A stretch of 64,000 nucleotides of DNA from Wurfbainia villosa (GCA_025175895.1 CM046004.1:6448001-6512000); one strand, 5' to 3'. Shown: positions 33,094-45,680, counted from the first letter of the stretch. Made by a program: numbers and translations. Notes: generated by a model not told the origin, from the sequence alone.

Positions 33094-35366
33094 TAAGTTT
33101 CTGTTTGTTTGAGGTGTCAGAGCCGAATTCGTAGCTCCAATCTGGTTTTCGGCGTGACGATTTCTTTGTTTCGCGCATTTGATCCGTGATTTCCTAAATG
33201 CCACTTATGTATTCTGCTTCCCTTTCTTAAACATAGCGCATAAATTTTTGCCAGCCGCGGCTTTCCTTTTTCCCAATCGAATCGAGTATCAGCGGATTGC
33301 TCAGATTTCGTTTTCTATGTATTCTATAGACATCTTGAGTTTCTATCTTCCTTCTAACGTACGGCAGAAAAGGATGGCTGGCCATTGTGTTTCAAGTTCC
33401 TGTTTGAACAAATGCCTGACAGGGTTACATGGCCTTAACCGAAATTTTGGTTGGTCTTTGTTTTCCTTCTGTTTTTCCGCTGATCCATCACATGCGTCTT
33501 TTTTACTTGGCCTTTAGAACTGAACCACCCATTGAAGAATCATACAGATTGAAGATATAAGCCCCAGAAACAAATCTAGATGACTAGTACAATCTTATTA
33601 AGGTTTGAAAAGATAAGAGGTCGATTTTTGAAGGTGACGATCAGACTATCGATACTTTGTATTTCTATGCTTAATTATCTGACACATGTAAGAACAACAA
33701 TGAAAAACCGCTAATGTGACAGTTCCACATAAAGATTGAAGATATAGACAGATGAATTGAGAAACATATTAGATCCATCACATACATTTTTTTTTAATTG
33801 GATCATGTTCAAACACTAATCCCTCCAATCTTATCCGGACGAACTCTCTGTCACTCATCGTCCGAACCACGAGAGATTGCTCGAATGAGGGTGTTAGAGC
33901 TGAGCTACGTTCCCCTTTCGTCTCCCTCGATCTCAACTTTCGACCATTCTTAACCGTCGCAATCATGTTATATAAATTGTCTTAACGAGGCCAACTGCAA
34001 CTGCGTTGCCAGTGCAGTCACTGGATGTAACCAACCGCCCTAATAGGGCAGACTAGCTAAGGTGGGACGCACCTTACTAGTGGTCCAACGACTCCAACCG
34101 CACCATGCTCGTCAGTCCGTTGTTGCCCCCATTGGCGATATTGACTCTCGCTCGCTAGCACCGTCTACTTGGGGACGACGTGGGTAATCATGTAGGAAAG
34201 AATTTTATATCTCTCCATCTCCATCGTACTTTAGTCATCACGTCACTCTCGTGGAAACAATTTTTGTCCATCCAACTGCATAAGAGAGTGATGATAGACG
34301 GAAGACATGAGTGTTCAAGTCCTTCATCTTTATTTGTTTGGCGCTCGCACCATTGTGAGCCTTTTTTTTCTCATGCTGAAGTTGATTTGGTCGAAAAGAT
34401 CGCATCGATTATGTCGATACTGAAAAACAAAATAAAAAATTGCAACGGTGAACGTTCAAAGAACGACAATTAAATGAATCAAGTTCAGTCCAGTTTTATA
34501 GTATTTGAGATTATTTGTTAAGATAATTAAACCGAGTTGAGCTAAATTTTAAATTAATTAAGCTATTAAAAAATTTGTTAAGTTCGATTTGATTTTATTT
34601 CGTAATTGAAATTGACTTGAACTTGCCTATTCTGATCAAGTTTGATTCAAACTTATTTGAATTTGATTCATTTAAACATTATCAAGTCCTAAATCAAACT
34701 TATTTATTTGTTTAAATAAATAAGTTCATGGATAATTTTTAAATAAATTTGTTTACGAATATTATTCATGAAATTATTCAGTTCATGAACATTAATAAAT
34801 CAAACATATGTATTCGAGTTTTTCATTTAATTTATTAATTTATTTAAGCTTGTTTATTTAATAAATTTGATATATATTAAACGAACATAAATTAACTATT
34901 ATAAAATTTAATTTCATAAGAGTAACCTTCGCGAATGGCTACGACAATAATAAAGGAGACTCTCCGATGGGGACGAAAAACTTCAACTAATGAGACGGAG
35001 GAGATAACTCCTATAGAGATTGCATCCGTGCTAGAGCCACAACTAAAAGCTTAAAAGGAGTCATCTCTATTTACCATCTTAAGAAAGTAAAAATTGACCG
35101 TAATCACTCGTTAGATGTCTTTTTCTAATGAGCAACCTCTATTAAAAATCATAATGCACAATTTTTTTTATTAACATCAGGATATCTAAATTTTCAATCC
35201 GATTAATTTTTGAAAATGATCCATCATATCTTGTGGACCTTTGGAACGTCTGATCAACAACTGAGTCAAGTAAGATCGGAGTTTAAGTAGTCTCTATCGA
35301 TCAAGTGATTATCAAAGATAAATCAGGAAAGCATTCGTAACTTTTTCACAGTTCAATTTGGATTTT
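33094..35366. other. Possible intron, then intergenic DNA
   Basis: T-rich, intron-like to about 33530. Beyond this the DNA has no supported gene; 34490-34910 is AT-rich with many TTTATTTAATAAAT-like phrases, and 35150-35340 shares diverged motifs with 16060-16160. Confidence 0.45.
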
Positions 35367-35371
35367 ATAAT

Positions 35372-37086
35372 TGTAACACCCTAAATTTTAATTCTTATAT
35401 TTTTATTAGAGGAAAATAAAAATAAGAATAAGAATAGAATAATAATAATAAAAAAATAGAAATAATTAAGAATAGGAATTCTAAAAAGAAAAAAAAAATC
35501 GAATAAATAATTCGTTAGCCGGGACTCGAACCATGAACCGTTGATTTGAGAGAATAGACTTCCTACTACTAAGTCATAAGATTACCAATGAATAGAATAT
35601 AACAAAATATATCTATAGGCGGGAAAAAGAGAAGTTGGTTAATCCGAATCAAAGAAAAACAGGGGGCTTTCTCCATCGAAGAAAACACTAGAAGAAAAAA
35701 AAAAGAGCCTCTATAATTTCTCCAGAGGAAATTTTCAAGAGGGATCTCCTCAAGAATTTGGTAGAGGATTACGCTAAAGCCAAAAAACACGTAGGAGATT
35801 TTCTCTTTATGAAATCTAGTGGTATAAATTGATAAAAAGCGTAGGAAGTAAGTATTGTTCACCTGCAGTATAAGTAGTTATCGTATCTCATTAATATATT
35901 TTTATGTGCATATTATTTCCAGTTATGCATGGTGTTTTCAGTTATGTGATTTTACCGTTATGTTATGGAAAATTCAGCATCATGTTTAGATCCATGATAA
36001 GAATGTGATTTATGATCATGCATATTGTAGATGAGTGGTAGCTTACAATTATATGCATGATGTAGAGTAAGATGTAAAAATATTTCTTTTATAAAGAAAA
36101 TTTAAAGATACTCCCCGTTCGAATTGGGGATTAAGAGTACAACGATCTTCAGTATGCTCCCCATTTCAGTTTTGGGGGTCAAGAGTATAATGATCTTTAT
36201 GGTGCTCCCCATTCGTGATTTAGGGGATTAAGAGCATTCTGTCAGTATGTATAAGAATATAAGTATAAAGAAAATATTTTACTTTTGAAAGGGCATGTAG
36301 ACATCGCATTCGTTACGCCAAGGCCCTCAGTCTCAGTTACTCTAGTAGGTTCGGTGGTTGGTCACCCCGGCCTATTAGGAAAGCGCACATTGGTACTATG
36401 CCGGGCCCATATCCAGGATGATTATTATTTTGGAGTATCACTATAAGTATAAGTAAAAGTTTTCAAAGTTAATCATTTCAGATCAGATACACTGTTTACA
36501 AGTTTTAAAATACTTAAGAGCATGATTTATACAAGAGACATGTAATCAGAGTTATGATTTCCAGTTATGTTTGCATGTGTATCAATGTATCTAGGGCAAG
36601 AGAACTAGTTGCATGATTTCATACAGTGTATATTTTTGTGAGCATAAAAAGTACTTACTAAGCGTTATTGTTTATAGTTTGCATTTCCTTATACTGCAGA
36701 TAAAGGTAAAGAAAAGCTTCAGTAAAGTGGCATGGCGGATGAAGTGTTGGGTGTGTGTGGCGACGGAACATGGAAGTAAAAGATCCTAAGTACAGATGTC
36801 TAAATCAGATTTTTAGTTTTTAATTGTTTTCTTTTGATATTGTTGAAGTTCAACTGGGTTACTTATGGTTGAGACCAAAGAATGCTAGAGTCATATTGGG
36901 TTAGTCTTAATACTTGCATGTTAGGTGAAGATCTTGAAATGATTATTGTTTAAGTGATGTCAAGGTCCTTATGATTATTTTAGTTGTTAGCTTATTGCGT
37001 TAGTATATTGCATGAATTAAAGATAGAGATAGTAAAGTAGTGACATCCCCCTTAGCAGAGAGTGGAAAGAGAAGGGGGGTGTTACA
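35372..37086 (+). repeat. 5' LTR of the gypsy element
   Basis: 1715 bp. Compared with the 3' LTR it lacks about 170 bp between GAAGTTGGTTAAT and CGAATC (near 35640-35650), which in the 3' LTR holds TATTTAAAGG and TATATATAAA. The 5' copy has therefore lost its likely core promoter. The repeats of the form CTCCCCATT...GGGGATTAAGAGCA are at about 36110-36235. Confidence 0.9.
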
Positions 37087-37089
37087 AGA

Positions 37090-37101
37090 TGGTATCAGAG
37101 C
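37090..37101 (+). promoter_or_regulatory. Primer-binding site of the gypsy element
   Basis: TGGTATCAGAGC three bases after the 5' LTR, complementary to initiator tRNA-Met. Confidence 0.92.
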
Positions 37102-37248
37102 GAGTTTTCGCCCTTCCATCACACACACATCGAGCATTAGTCCTGTCGCCTCCAAGTAAGCAAGTATTTATCTGTTTTATTTACTTTATGAGTAGTAAGG
37201 AATATTTCTTTTAAGTTAAACATGCTCACCTAGAATGTTCTCTTTGAG

Positions 37249-37336
<88 letters not shown>

Positions 37337-37440
37337 ATATATATATATATATATATATATGAAGATGATAGACAATATGTAATAAGCATACCTAGATATG
37401 TATATGAAGATGAGAAAAAAAAATAGTGCTAAGCGTCTGA
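37102..37440 (+). repeat. Leader and (TA)n microsatellite in place of most of gag
   Basis: A leader of about 150 bases is followed by a long (TA)n run with TC interruptions at about 37250-37360. Directly behind it the frame resumes in the C-terminal end of gag. The N-terminal and central gag, normally near 1 kb, are missing. Confidence 0.8.
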
Positions 37441-37754
37441 TAGTGGAATAATGCAAAGGGAGGTTCAGCTAGTAAGCAACTTACGTATCCTACATGTTCT
37501 ACGTGTGGGAGGAAGCATCCAGGAATTTGTCGTCAGGGCGTGAGCGGGTGGTACATATGTGGTGTCGAGGGACACTTCACAAACAAAGTGCCCACACAAG
37601 ACCAATATGCCTCCGCCACCTATTTAGTACGGAGGTAGACCAACCCGCTTACATCGATGCAGGGAGTATCGAGGGTCCTTACATCAACCAAGGAAGATTG
37701 AGGCCCCATCGACACCTAATGTCCGGATCTTCTCCCTCACCAAGGAAGAGGTAG
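37441..37754 (+). pseudogene. Gypsy gag C-terminal remnant
   Basis: Encodes the end of gag: CSTCGRKHPGICRQGVSGWY, followed by ICGVEGHFTNKVPTQ. The second motif resembles a CCHC zinc knuckle (C-X2-C-X4-H-X4-C) in which the first and last cysteines are replaced, so it would not bind zinc. No intact start. Confidence 0.75.
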
Positions 37755-38000
37755 CAAATGCTTCTACGGTGGTCACATGTCAGATACCTATCCTTAGTCA
37801 GCATGCTACCGTACTGTTTGATACTGGGGCAACCCATTCTTTCATGTCTATGACATTTATTAAGAAGATAGATATAACTCTGGATATCTTAGATATTCAG
37901 TTTTTAACGACCCTACCTTCGGGTGAAATAATGACATCTACACACCGATCAAGGCGTGTCTGTAATTTCGAGAGCTTTATAGTGATCTGATCTTACTGGA
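37755..38000 (+). pseudogene. Gypsy aspartic protease
   Basis: Contains the active-site motif VLFDTGATHSF at about 37814-37846 within a retropepsin fold (QIPILSQHATVLFDTGATHS). A frameshift near 37980 separates it from the following MHDYDVIFGMNFLSKYGA, which is the end of the protease. Confidence 0.85.
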
Positions 38001-38001
38001 C

Positions 38002-38936
38002 ATGCATGACTATGATGTCATCTTTGGAATGAACTTTCTTAGCAAGTACGGTGCTTCCATTGAGTGCCGTAAGCGAAGGGTAGTATTCCAACCCGAGACC
38101 AAGGCCAAATTTGAGTTTATTGGAGAACCAAGGAAGAAGACTAAGAAGTTCTTGTCCGCCATGGAAGCTCGGAAGATGCTAGCTAGTGGATGCACTGGGT
38201 ATTTAGCACATATAGTTGATACTAAGCAAGAAAGAAGCCAAAAGCTAGAAGAAGTCCCAATCGTATGTGACTACCCGGGAGTATTTCCTGACGAGCCACC
38301 AGGACTAGCACATAGAAGAGAAGTTGAGTTTGAGATTGAGCTTATTGCTGGTACCAACCCAATCTCAAAAGCACCCTATCGTATGGCTCCAGCTGAATTG
38401 AAAGAGCTTCAGGAACAATTACGGGAGTTATTAGACAAGGGATTCATCTGCCCTAGTCATTCCCCATGGGGAGCTCTAGTGTTGTTCGTGAAAAAAAAAA
38501 GATGGATCTATAAGGATGCGCATAGACTACCGAGTCTTGAATCAAGTGACGATCAAGAACAGATATCCTCTGCCAAGGATAGAGGATTTATTTGATCAAT
38601 TGAGAGGAGTCACAGTCTTCTCCAAGATTGACTTGCGGTCAGGTTATCATCAAGTAAGAATTAAAGAGGATGATATACCGAAAACAACCTTCCGAACGAG
38701 GTATGAACACTATGAGTTCGTGGTCATGCCCTTCGGAGTGACAAATGCACCCGCTATGTTTAATGACTTGATGAATCGGATATTTAAGGAGTACCTTGAC
38801 AAGTTTGTGGTCGTTTTCATTGACGACATCCTTATCTACTCAAGAACCCAGGAAGAACATGTCGAACACTTGAAGACAGTCTTGCAGACCATTCAACAAA
38901 GACAATTATATGCAAAATTCTCCAAGTGTGAGTTTT
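38002..38936 (+). pseudogene. Gypsy reverse transcriptase, 5' part
   Basis: Starts with the end of the protease (DVIFGMNFLSKYGASIECRK) and continues into RT: PGVFPDEPPGLAHRREVEF, PYRMAPAELKELQEQL, MRIDYRVLNQVTIKNRYPLP, SKIDLRSGYHQVRIKEDDIP and the catalytic FIDDILIYS. The frame breaks at the A run 38491-38500 (FVKKK then a +1 shift): ten A replace the nine expected for KKK before GAT. The domain ends after KFSKCEF, exactly where the copia is inserted. RNase H resumes at 50240. Confidence 0.92.
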
Positions 38937-40111
38937 TGTTGGTGCAACAATGCCCCAAGCATATATATATGTTTTGATGTTTGGATAAATCATCTAAGTT
39001 AGGCAATGCTTTGTGATCTAACTGTGAACATGTTTAAGTGACAGGGAAAATCCAAGGATGAAGACTTGGTAAAAGAAAAGTCCAAGTATGATCTTGGCAA
39101 AGGAAGTCCAAGGGATGGACTTGGCAGCATAAGACCAAGCTTGTAGTCTTGGCAGTGTAAAGTCCAAGTATGATCTTGGCAAAGGAAGTCCAAGGGATGG
39201 ACTTGGCAGCATAAGACCAAGCTTGTAGTCTTGGCAACGTAAAGTCCAAGTGAACCTTGGCAAAGGAAGTCCAAAGTAAAGTCTTTGCAGCATAAGTCCA
39301 AGCTTGTAGTCTTGACGGCATAAAATCCAAGCATTTGGCAACCCAAGATATGACGAGGCTGAAAGAAACTCTTGAAGGCAGGCGCAAGGCTGAAGGAAGA
39401 GTTAGAAGGTCAAGTCTAAGTCTAGGGGGTAAAATCAAGTATGAAGTATTCATACTTGATGAGTCGGTGAAACGACGATCGCCAAAGGCAAAGAATGATC
39501 GATCAAGGAAAAATTCGCCACAGAATGCCGTCTCACTGATCATTGCTGATCACGCTGATCACGATCACTCCATCGTGATGGAGGATCGATCCGATCGATA
39601 GACCTCTCGCTTGAACGACGGCGAATCCTCGCGGATCCGCAGCCGATTGATGGCGATCGCGATGGTGATCATTAGTCGACTGATCAAAGTCCAACGGGAA
39701 AAACATCCCCTCTTCTATAAGAAGGGGCCTTGGGGAGCTTGGTGAAGCTAGTGCTCTCATTCCTAGCTACACCCTCGTGCTCACCAAGTTTTCTCCAAGT
39801 ATTTTTTGTGATCATAAACCTCATCTTCTCTAATCTTAATCTTCCATCATTGTAAAGAAGAGGATTGCATTGTAAGACAAGGTTTCTCCACCTTGGTTCA
39901 TCCAAAGGAGGTTTTAGTGAAGATTGGTTAGGGCTAATCCAGGATTGTGGAGTAGGAGCGTTATCTCCGAACCACGTACATCGGGTGTTAGCATTGTTTT
40001 CTTGTTTCTTTCTCTTATTTGTACTTGCATTTGTATTGCTTCCGCTAACGTATTTTGTAGAAACAAAGAAAGGCTAATCACCCCCCTCTAGCTATTACAA
40101 AGATCCTAACA
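38937..40111 (+). repeat. 5' LTR of the SIRE-like copia
   Basis: 1175 bp. It contains an array of GTCCAAG...CTTGGCA units at 39048-39340, an AGTCGACTG motif at 39674, and a TATA box (TATAAG) at 39715-39720. It is about 90 bp shorter than the 3' LTR, which carries additional AGTCGACTG copies. Confidence 0.92.
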
Positions 40112-40113
40112 AG

Positions 40114-40125
40114 TGGTATCAGAGT
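40114..40125 (+). promoter_or_regulatory. Primer-binding site of the SIRE-like copia
   Basis: TGGTATCAGAGT two bases after the LTR, one base off the canonical initiator tRNA-Met site. Confidence 0.88.
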
Positions 40126-40165
40126 CAGGTTAGCTTGGAAGATTTCACCATCAACCAAGGCATCA

Positions 40166-41785
40166 ATGGCTCTTCAAGAGGGATATAGCACCGCCAAGCC
40201 ACCGCTCTTCGATGGGAGTCACTTTGCATATTGGAAAGGTAGGATGAAGTATTATCTAATGAGTAATATTGAAATTTGGCATAGCATTGTAGATGACTTT
40301 GAGGAACCGATAGATGAACATGGAAATCCTATTCCAAGCAAGGATTGGACAAGGGAAATGAATAGGAGGTTCGAATCAAATGCAAAGGCGGTACTCACCA
40401 TCCAATGCGGTATTACAATGGAGCAACTCAACAAGGTGGGGCCTTTCGAATCCGCCAAGAAATTATGGGAAAAGCTCATTGAGCTAAATGAAGGATCCAA
40501 GGAGTCAAAGAGGGCCAAGAAGGACTTGCTAATTGGACAACTTCAAGCCTTCCAAATGAAGATGTATGAAACCGTAAGCCAAATGCATGAAAAGTTTAAG
40601 GAGATTGTGAATGGACTCCACATCATAGGTGAGCGAGTTGACAACCGGGATTTGGTAAGATATATTCTTCAAGCATTTCCTAGAACTTCTTTATGGACTT
40701 CTATAGTTGATGCTATTAAAGTAACTAGGGATCTTTCTCAAATTAAAATTGATGAATTATTTTGTGAGTTTGAATTGCATGAGCAAACTAACATGTCCTC
40801 TAAGGAAAAGAGTTTAGCTCTATTGGTTGAAAAGAAGGAAAAGAAGAAGAAAGAAAGGAAAGAAGTGTCATCATCATCCGAATCGGAGCATGACTCAAGT
40901 AGTGATGGAGACTTGTCTAGCGAGATGGCCAACTTTGTCAAGAAGCTCTATAGAAAATCAAAGGAGTTCAAGAATAGAGAAGCAAGGAAGGGGTCCCATT
41001 CTTCAAGAGGTAAAATTAGTGGTAATTCAAATTTTAACAATAATGTGATTTGCCATGCTTGCAATAAGAAGGGGCACATAAAGCCAAATTGCCCGGAGCT
41101 AAAGAAGAAGGAAGAAAAAGAAAAGAAAAAGAAGGACAAGAAGGAGAAGAAGAAGAAGAAGGTCATGATGGCTCAAACCACATGGGACACACTAAGTGTT
41201 GAAGATTCCTCCTCCGATGATGAGCTTTGCCACATCACTCGCCATGTGGCACTCATGACCCAAGGAGATGACTCCGGTACATCAAGTCAAGAAGAAGACT
41301 CTTCAAGTGATGAATCGTCATCTAGTGACGATGAGGTAATGAATTCTCCTAAAGTTAAGCTTCTTTATAAATCAATTGCTTATCTTAAAGAGGCTCTAGA
41401 TAAGTCTAAATCTAAGGTTAGAAGCATGAAGGTAGAACTAAAGGCCATTAGGAATGAAAAACCTTCACATGTTGATTCTTGCATACTTAAGGAAGAGAAT
41501 GACAAACTTAAGGATGAGGTTAGTGACCTAAAGGCATGCTTAGAGAAATTTACGAATGGCTCAAAATATCTTGACATGATCCTTAGCCAACAAAGAGCCG
41601 TTTACAACAAGGCCGGTTTAGGATATAAGCCAAAAGAAAAAGAAGTTGCTTATATTTCATTGATTAATAGGAAAACAACCATTAAGGGTAAGATTAAGAA
41701 AGGATGGGTACCTAAGAAGTTTTTACTTAATGCTACCGGTCCAAATGTTTGGGTACCAAAAGATTATGTTTTTCATGTGATTTAG
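40166..41785 (+). CDS. Gag polyprotein of the SIRE-like copia (open frame)
   Basis: 539 residues from ATG 40166 (MALQEGYSTAKPPLFDGSHF), 40 bases after the primer site. N-terminal gag motif with YWKGRMKYYL; capsid core of the UBN2/retrotran_gag type (KKLWEKLIELNEGSKESKRA, LVRYILQAFP); a Lys/Ser/Asp-rich linker; one CCHC zinc knuckle CHACNKKGHIKPNCP near residue 300; very charged repeats (KKKEEKEKKKKDKKEKKKK); a coiled coil; and the conserved end GPNVWVPKDYVFHVI. It packages element RNA in virus-like particles. Relatives fuse gag with pol, so the TAG at 41783-41785 may itself be a mutated CAG; protease follows in the same frame after a second stop at 41795. Confidence 0.88.
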   Translation: MALQEGYSTAKPPLFDGSHFAYWKGRMKYYLMSNIEIWHSIVDDFEEPIDEHGNPIPSKDWTREMNRRFESNAKAVLTIQCGITMEQLNKVGPFESAKKLWEKLIELNEGSKESKRAKKDLLIGQLQAFQMKMYETVSQMHEKFKEIVNGLHIIGERVDNRDLVRYILQAFPRTSLWTSIVDAIKVTRDLSQIKIDELFCEFELHEQTNMSSKEKSLALLVEKKEKKKKERKEVSSSSESEHDSSSDGDLSSEMANFVKKLYRKSKEFKNREARKGSHSSRGKISGNSNFNNNVICHACNKKGHIKPNCPELKKKEEKEKKKKDKKEKKKKKVMMAQTTWDTLSVEDSSSDDELCHITRHVALMTQGDDSGTSSQEEDSSSDESSSSDDEVMNSPKVKLLYKSIAYLKEALDKSKSKVRSMKVELKAIRNEKPSHVDSCILKEENDKLKDEVSDLKACLEKFTNGSKYLDMILSQQRAVYNKAGLGYKPKEKEVAYISLINRKTTIKGKIKKGWVPKKFLLNATGPNVWVPKDYVFHVI

Positions 41786-41800
41786 GTAGGAGAGTAAGGT

Positions 41801-43429
41801 ATGTGGATTGTGGATAGCGGTTGCTCAACACACATGACCGGGGATGTGAGCAAGTTTTCCACAATTAAGTATGTGAAGAAGGGAGCGGTGTCTTTTAGAA
41901 ATAGTGGAAAACTCAAGATATTAGGTAGAGGTACAATTGAGGTATCCCCCAAAATTGTCATTCACAAAGTTTTACTAGTTGAAAATATGAAATTTAATTT
42001 ATTAAGTGTTAGTCAACTTTGTGATGCAAGCTACCATGTTTCTTTTGAATATTCTAAATGCATGATTAGACACAAGGAATTAAATGATTGTATGTTAGTT
42101 GGATATAGGAAATCAAATATTTATTATATTGATCTTTCATATGCTTCTAACATTTCTACTAAGTGTCTTGTTGTAAAAGAAGAAGAAAGTTGGCTATGAC
42201 ATAGGAGATTGGGGCACATCAACATGAAAAACATAGCCAAGGTAGCCAAATTGGAGTTGGTCAAAGGGCTACCAAAGATCAAGTATGTTAAGAACAAAAT
42301 GTGTGATGCATGCCAAGAAGGAAAACAAGCAAAGACATCACATAAAGGTAAAACCTTAACTAATACCTCTTTACCGTTAGAACTATTGCATCTTGATTTA
42401 TTTGATTGTCATAGTACTCCTTTAAATGGTAACAAATATTGTTTATTCATAGTAGATGATTTTTCTAGGTATACTTGGGTCTATTTTATGAAACATAAGG
42501 ATGATACTTTAAAAATAATCATAGGATTTAGTAAAAGGGTTGAAAATGAAAAGAGTCTCAAAATCAACCGGATCCGTAGTGATCATGGCGGTGAATTTGA
42601 GAATTCTAAATTTTCATAATTTTGTTTAGAGCAAGGGTACAAGCATGAGTTTTCACAAAATGGGGTGGTGGAAAGGAGAAATCGTGCCCTATAAGAGGCA
42701 GCTAGGACTATGCTTAATGCATATTCTTTACCTAGCTACTTGTGGGCGGAAGCGGTTAATACCGCTTGCTATATCCAAAATAGGGTTCAAATCCATAGGT
42801 TTTTAGGAAAGACACCATTTGAATTGTGGAATGGGACTATTCCCACAATTCATTATTTCAAAGTCTTTGGATGTAAAGTTTATATTTTAAACACCAAAGA
42901 TAACTTAGGAAAATTTGAATCTAAAGCGGATGAGGGAATCCTAGTTGGATACTCATCCACGAGTAGAGGATATAGAGTCTACAATAAGAGAACCCAAGGA
43001 ATTGAGGAGTCCTCTAATGTTCAATTTGATGAAACCACTAGTATCTACCCTAGAAAGTCCTCCATTGATAAGGATATTAATGACAATAATAAAGACATTA
43101 CCCAAACACTTCAAAATTTGACCATAAGGGGTAATGATCAAGGGGGAGGAAGAGGAGATTCCGTTGATGAAAGGAGGGTAGAAGATAACAATGATCAATT
43201 TGAAACCCCTTCTAGAACCCTAAGAACTCATCAAGATCATCCACTTGACCAAGTAGTAGGAGATCTATCTCAAGGAGTAAGAACTAGGTCATTTCATAGA
43301 ACTCCTACTAGTCAAGTTGCTCTTATTTCACAAATTGAGCCCAAATCGATCAATGATGCATTACATGATCCGGATTGGATTTTGGCAATGCAAGATGAAT
43401 TGGCTCAATTTGAGATGAGTCAAGTATGA
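41801..43429 (+). pseudogene. Copia protease and integrase (broken)
   Basis: Protease motif WIVDSGCSTHMTGD at the start (DSG active site, usual for SIRE-type copia). Integrase zinc region HRRLGHINMKNIAKVAKL and MCDACQEGKQ; catalytic residues in HLDLFD, IRSDHGGEFE and NGVVERRN. Stops: TGA 42197-42199 (a tryptophan before HRRLGH in relatives), TAA 42617-42619, TAA 42692-42694 (glutamine in relatives), TGA 43427-43429 (tryptophan). About five residues that usually precede QNGVVER are missing (HEFS runs directly into QNGVVE). The C-terminal part ends in a Gln/Asp-rich hinge before RT. Confidence 0.9.
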
Positions 43430-44219
43430 GAGTTAGTTCCTAGACCCAATGATAGCATCATAATTACTACAAGATGGGTCTTTAGGAATAAGCTAGATGA
43501 TCAAGGAAATATCACTAGAAATAAGGCTAGGTCGGTTGCTAGGGGATTCAATCAAGTTGAGGGGCTTGACTATGATGAGACTTATGCCCCGGTTGCTAGG
43601 TTAGAGTCTATTAGAATTCTTTTAGGATATGCTTCCTATATAAGATTTAAACTTTATCAAATGGATATTAAATCGGCATTCCTAAATGGTTATATTAAGG
43701 AAGAAGTATATGTAGACCAACCACCCGGGTTTGAAAACCTAGATTATCCAAACCACGTATATAAGCTTAGGAAAGCGTTATATGGGTTAAAACAAGCTCC
43801 CCGGACATGGTATGAAAGATTGTCATCCATCTTAATTTCTAAGGATTTTAGAAGAGGCCAAGTAGATCAAACCTTGTTCATAAAGTCAACATTAAAGGAT
43901 ATCTTCATAGCCCAAGTATATGTTGATGACATTATTTTTGGGTCCACAAATGATGATTTTCTTCAAGACTTTATAAAAAACATGGAGAATGAATTTGAAA
44001 TGAGTTTAGTTGGAGAGCTTAACTTTTTCCTAGGGTTACAAGTCAAGCAAACCAATGAAGGGATTTACATTTATCAAACCAAATATGTAAATGAAATGAT
44101 CAAGAAATTTGATTTGGAAAATACCAAAATTGTAACCACTCCTATGGCCACTAGTTCTAGAATAGATAGTGATCATGATGGTAAATCAATTGATCTTAAA
44201 CTTTATAGGAGTATGATTG
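43430..44219 (+). pseudogene. Copia reverse transcriptase (broken)
   Basis: Reads NKARSVARGFNQVEGLDYDE, KLYQMDIKSAFLNGYIKEEV, LYGLKQAPRTWYERL and the catalytic QVYVDDIIFGST, then FFLGLQVKQTNEGIYIYQTK. It is interrupted after LYRSMI by the solo LTR 44220-47267; the codon split by the insertion is completed at 47273. Confidence 0.92.
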
Positions 44220-45062
44220 TGTAACGCCCGTAAAATTCTAAACTATGCCAAGTAATTATATAGGTTTTAAGGCCATAAAAGGTTTAGAATAAAATAAAAT
44301 AAGCGATGGTTATAGGTAAGATTTGAACCATGAACCTCCTAATAGGGAGGTAGCCTTGACACCACTAGACCCTAGGATAATTTATGGATAAGATATATAA
44401 AGAATGTACAAGACCATAGGATGATTCATGGATAAGATATATAAAGAATATACAAAAAATATAGATGGGAAGATGAGGAGTTGGTTCATCCTCTCCCATG
44501 AAAGGATGGAGAGTGTTCATTCCCTAGGTATTAAAGAGGAGAATTAAGAAAAGAGAGGAAGTAAAACCCCATTTCCCTTTCCTCCCTTTTCATCCCAAGC
44601 TCTAGAAATTTTATAATAATTTTTGTATGATTATAATGAGCTTTATGTGGGCTCTTTCAAAAATAAAAGAAAATGAGCCAAAAAGGATGCAAGGCCTAGG
44701 AATTGAACCCCAAACCTCTAGAGATAGCCAAGCCCTATAGATGCATCCACTAACCAGAAGCCCAATAAGATGTTATTAGTAGAGGAATAGGGGAAATGAT
44801 AGTTAAGGGTAAGGGAGGCTAAGGGACACTTCAAGAGAATAAATAGGAAATGAAGGGACAAGAGAAAGACCACTTCTCCACTTCTCCCTCTTCTCTTCTT
44901 CCTCCTCACCGAAACCTATCTTCTCCCTTTCCATTTTCCGAAATTCATCCAAGCAAGAAGAAGGCTAGGGTTGGCTTCCATTAGGTCATCTTCAAACTAA
45001 AAGCCAAGCGAAGGAAGTAAGATTCCCTCACCTGCAGTATATTTGTGTTTTTGTAGATACAT

Positions 45063-45410
45063 GAAAGAATATGAAACTTATTGCCCCTACATGTTTCGGC
45101 CAACCAAGGTTTTTGGGGCTAGGGTTGCATAAAAATGATTCTAAGGATATTTTATAGGTTGTATGCTTCATGTAGGAATTTTTAGGTGACAAAAAATCCA
45201 AGCTTATAGCCCCTACATGTTTCGGCCAACCAAGGTTTTTGGGGCTAGGGTTGCATGAAAATGATTCTAAGGATATTTTATAGGTTGTATGCTTCATGTA
45301 GGAATTTTTAGGTGACCAAAAACCCAAGCTTATAGCCCCTACATGTTTCGGCCAACCAAGGTTTTTGGGGCTAGGGTTGCATGAAAATGATTCTAAGGAT
45401 ATTTTTGTAG
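45063..45410 (+). repeat. 126-bp tandem repeat in the solo LTR
   Basis: About 2.8 units with period 126-127. Marker CCCCTACATGTTTCGGCCAA occurs at 45084, 45210 and 45337. The phrase TTTTTGGGGCTAGGGTTGCA is in each. Confidence 0.92.
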
Positions 45411-45680
45411 ATTGTATGCCTATGTGATGAATATGTTTATGATTTTTAATATGCCATGAATTATGCCCATGTGATGAATATGTTTATGATTTTCATATGT
45501 CATGAATTATGCCTATGTGATGAATATGTTTATGTTTTTAATATGCCATGAATTATGCCTATGTGATGAATATGTTTATGATTTTCATATGTCATGAATT
45601 ATGCCTATGTGATGAATATGATTATGTTTTTAATATGCCATGAAATATGCTTATGTGATGAACATGATTATGCTTTAAGA
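45411..45680 (+). repeat. ~47-bp tandem repeat in the solo LTR
   Basis: About five units around TATGTGATGAATATGTTTAT followed by an alternation of TTTTTAATATGCCATGAAT and TTTTCATATGTCATGAAT. Confidence 0.85.

Noticed and set aside
37226..37456. Frames encoding Ile-Tyr repeats
   Set aside because: Translation of a (TA)n microsatellite on both strands.
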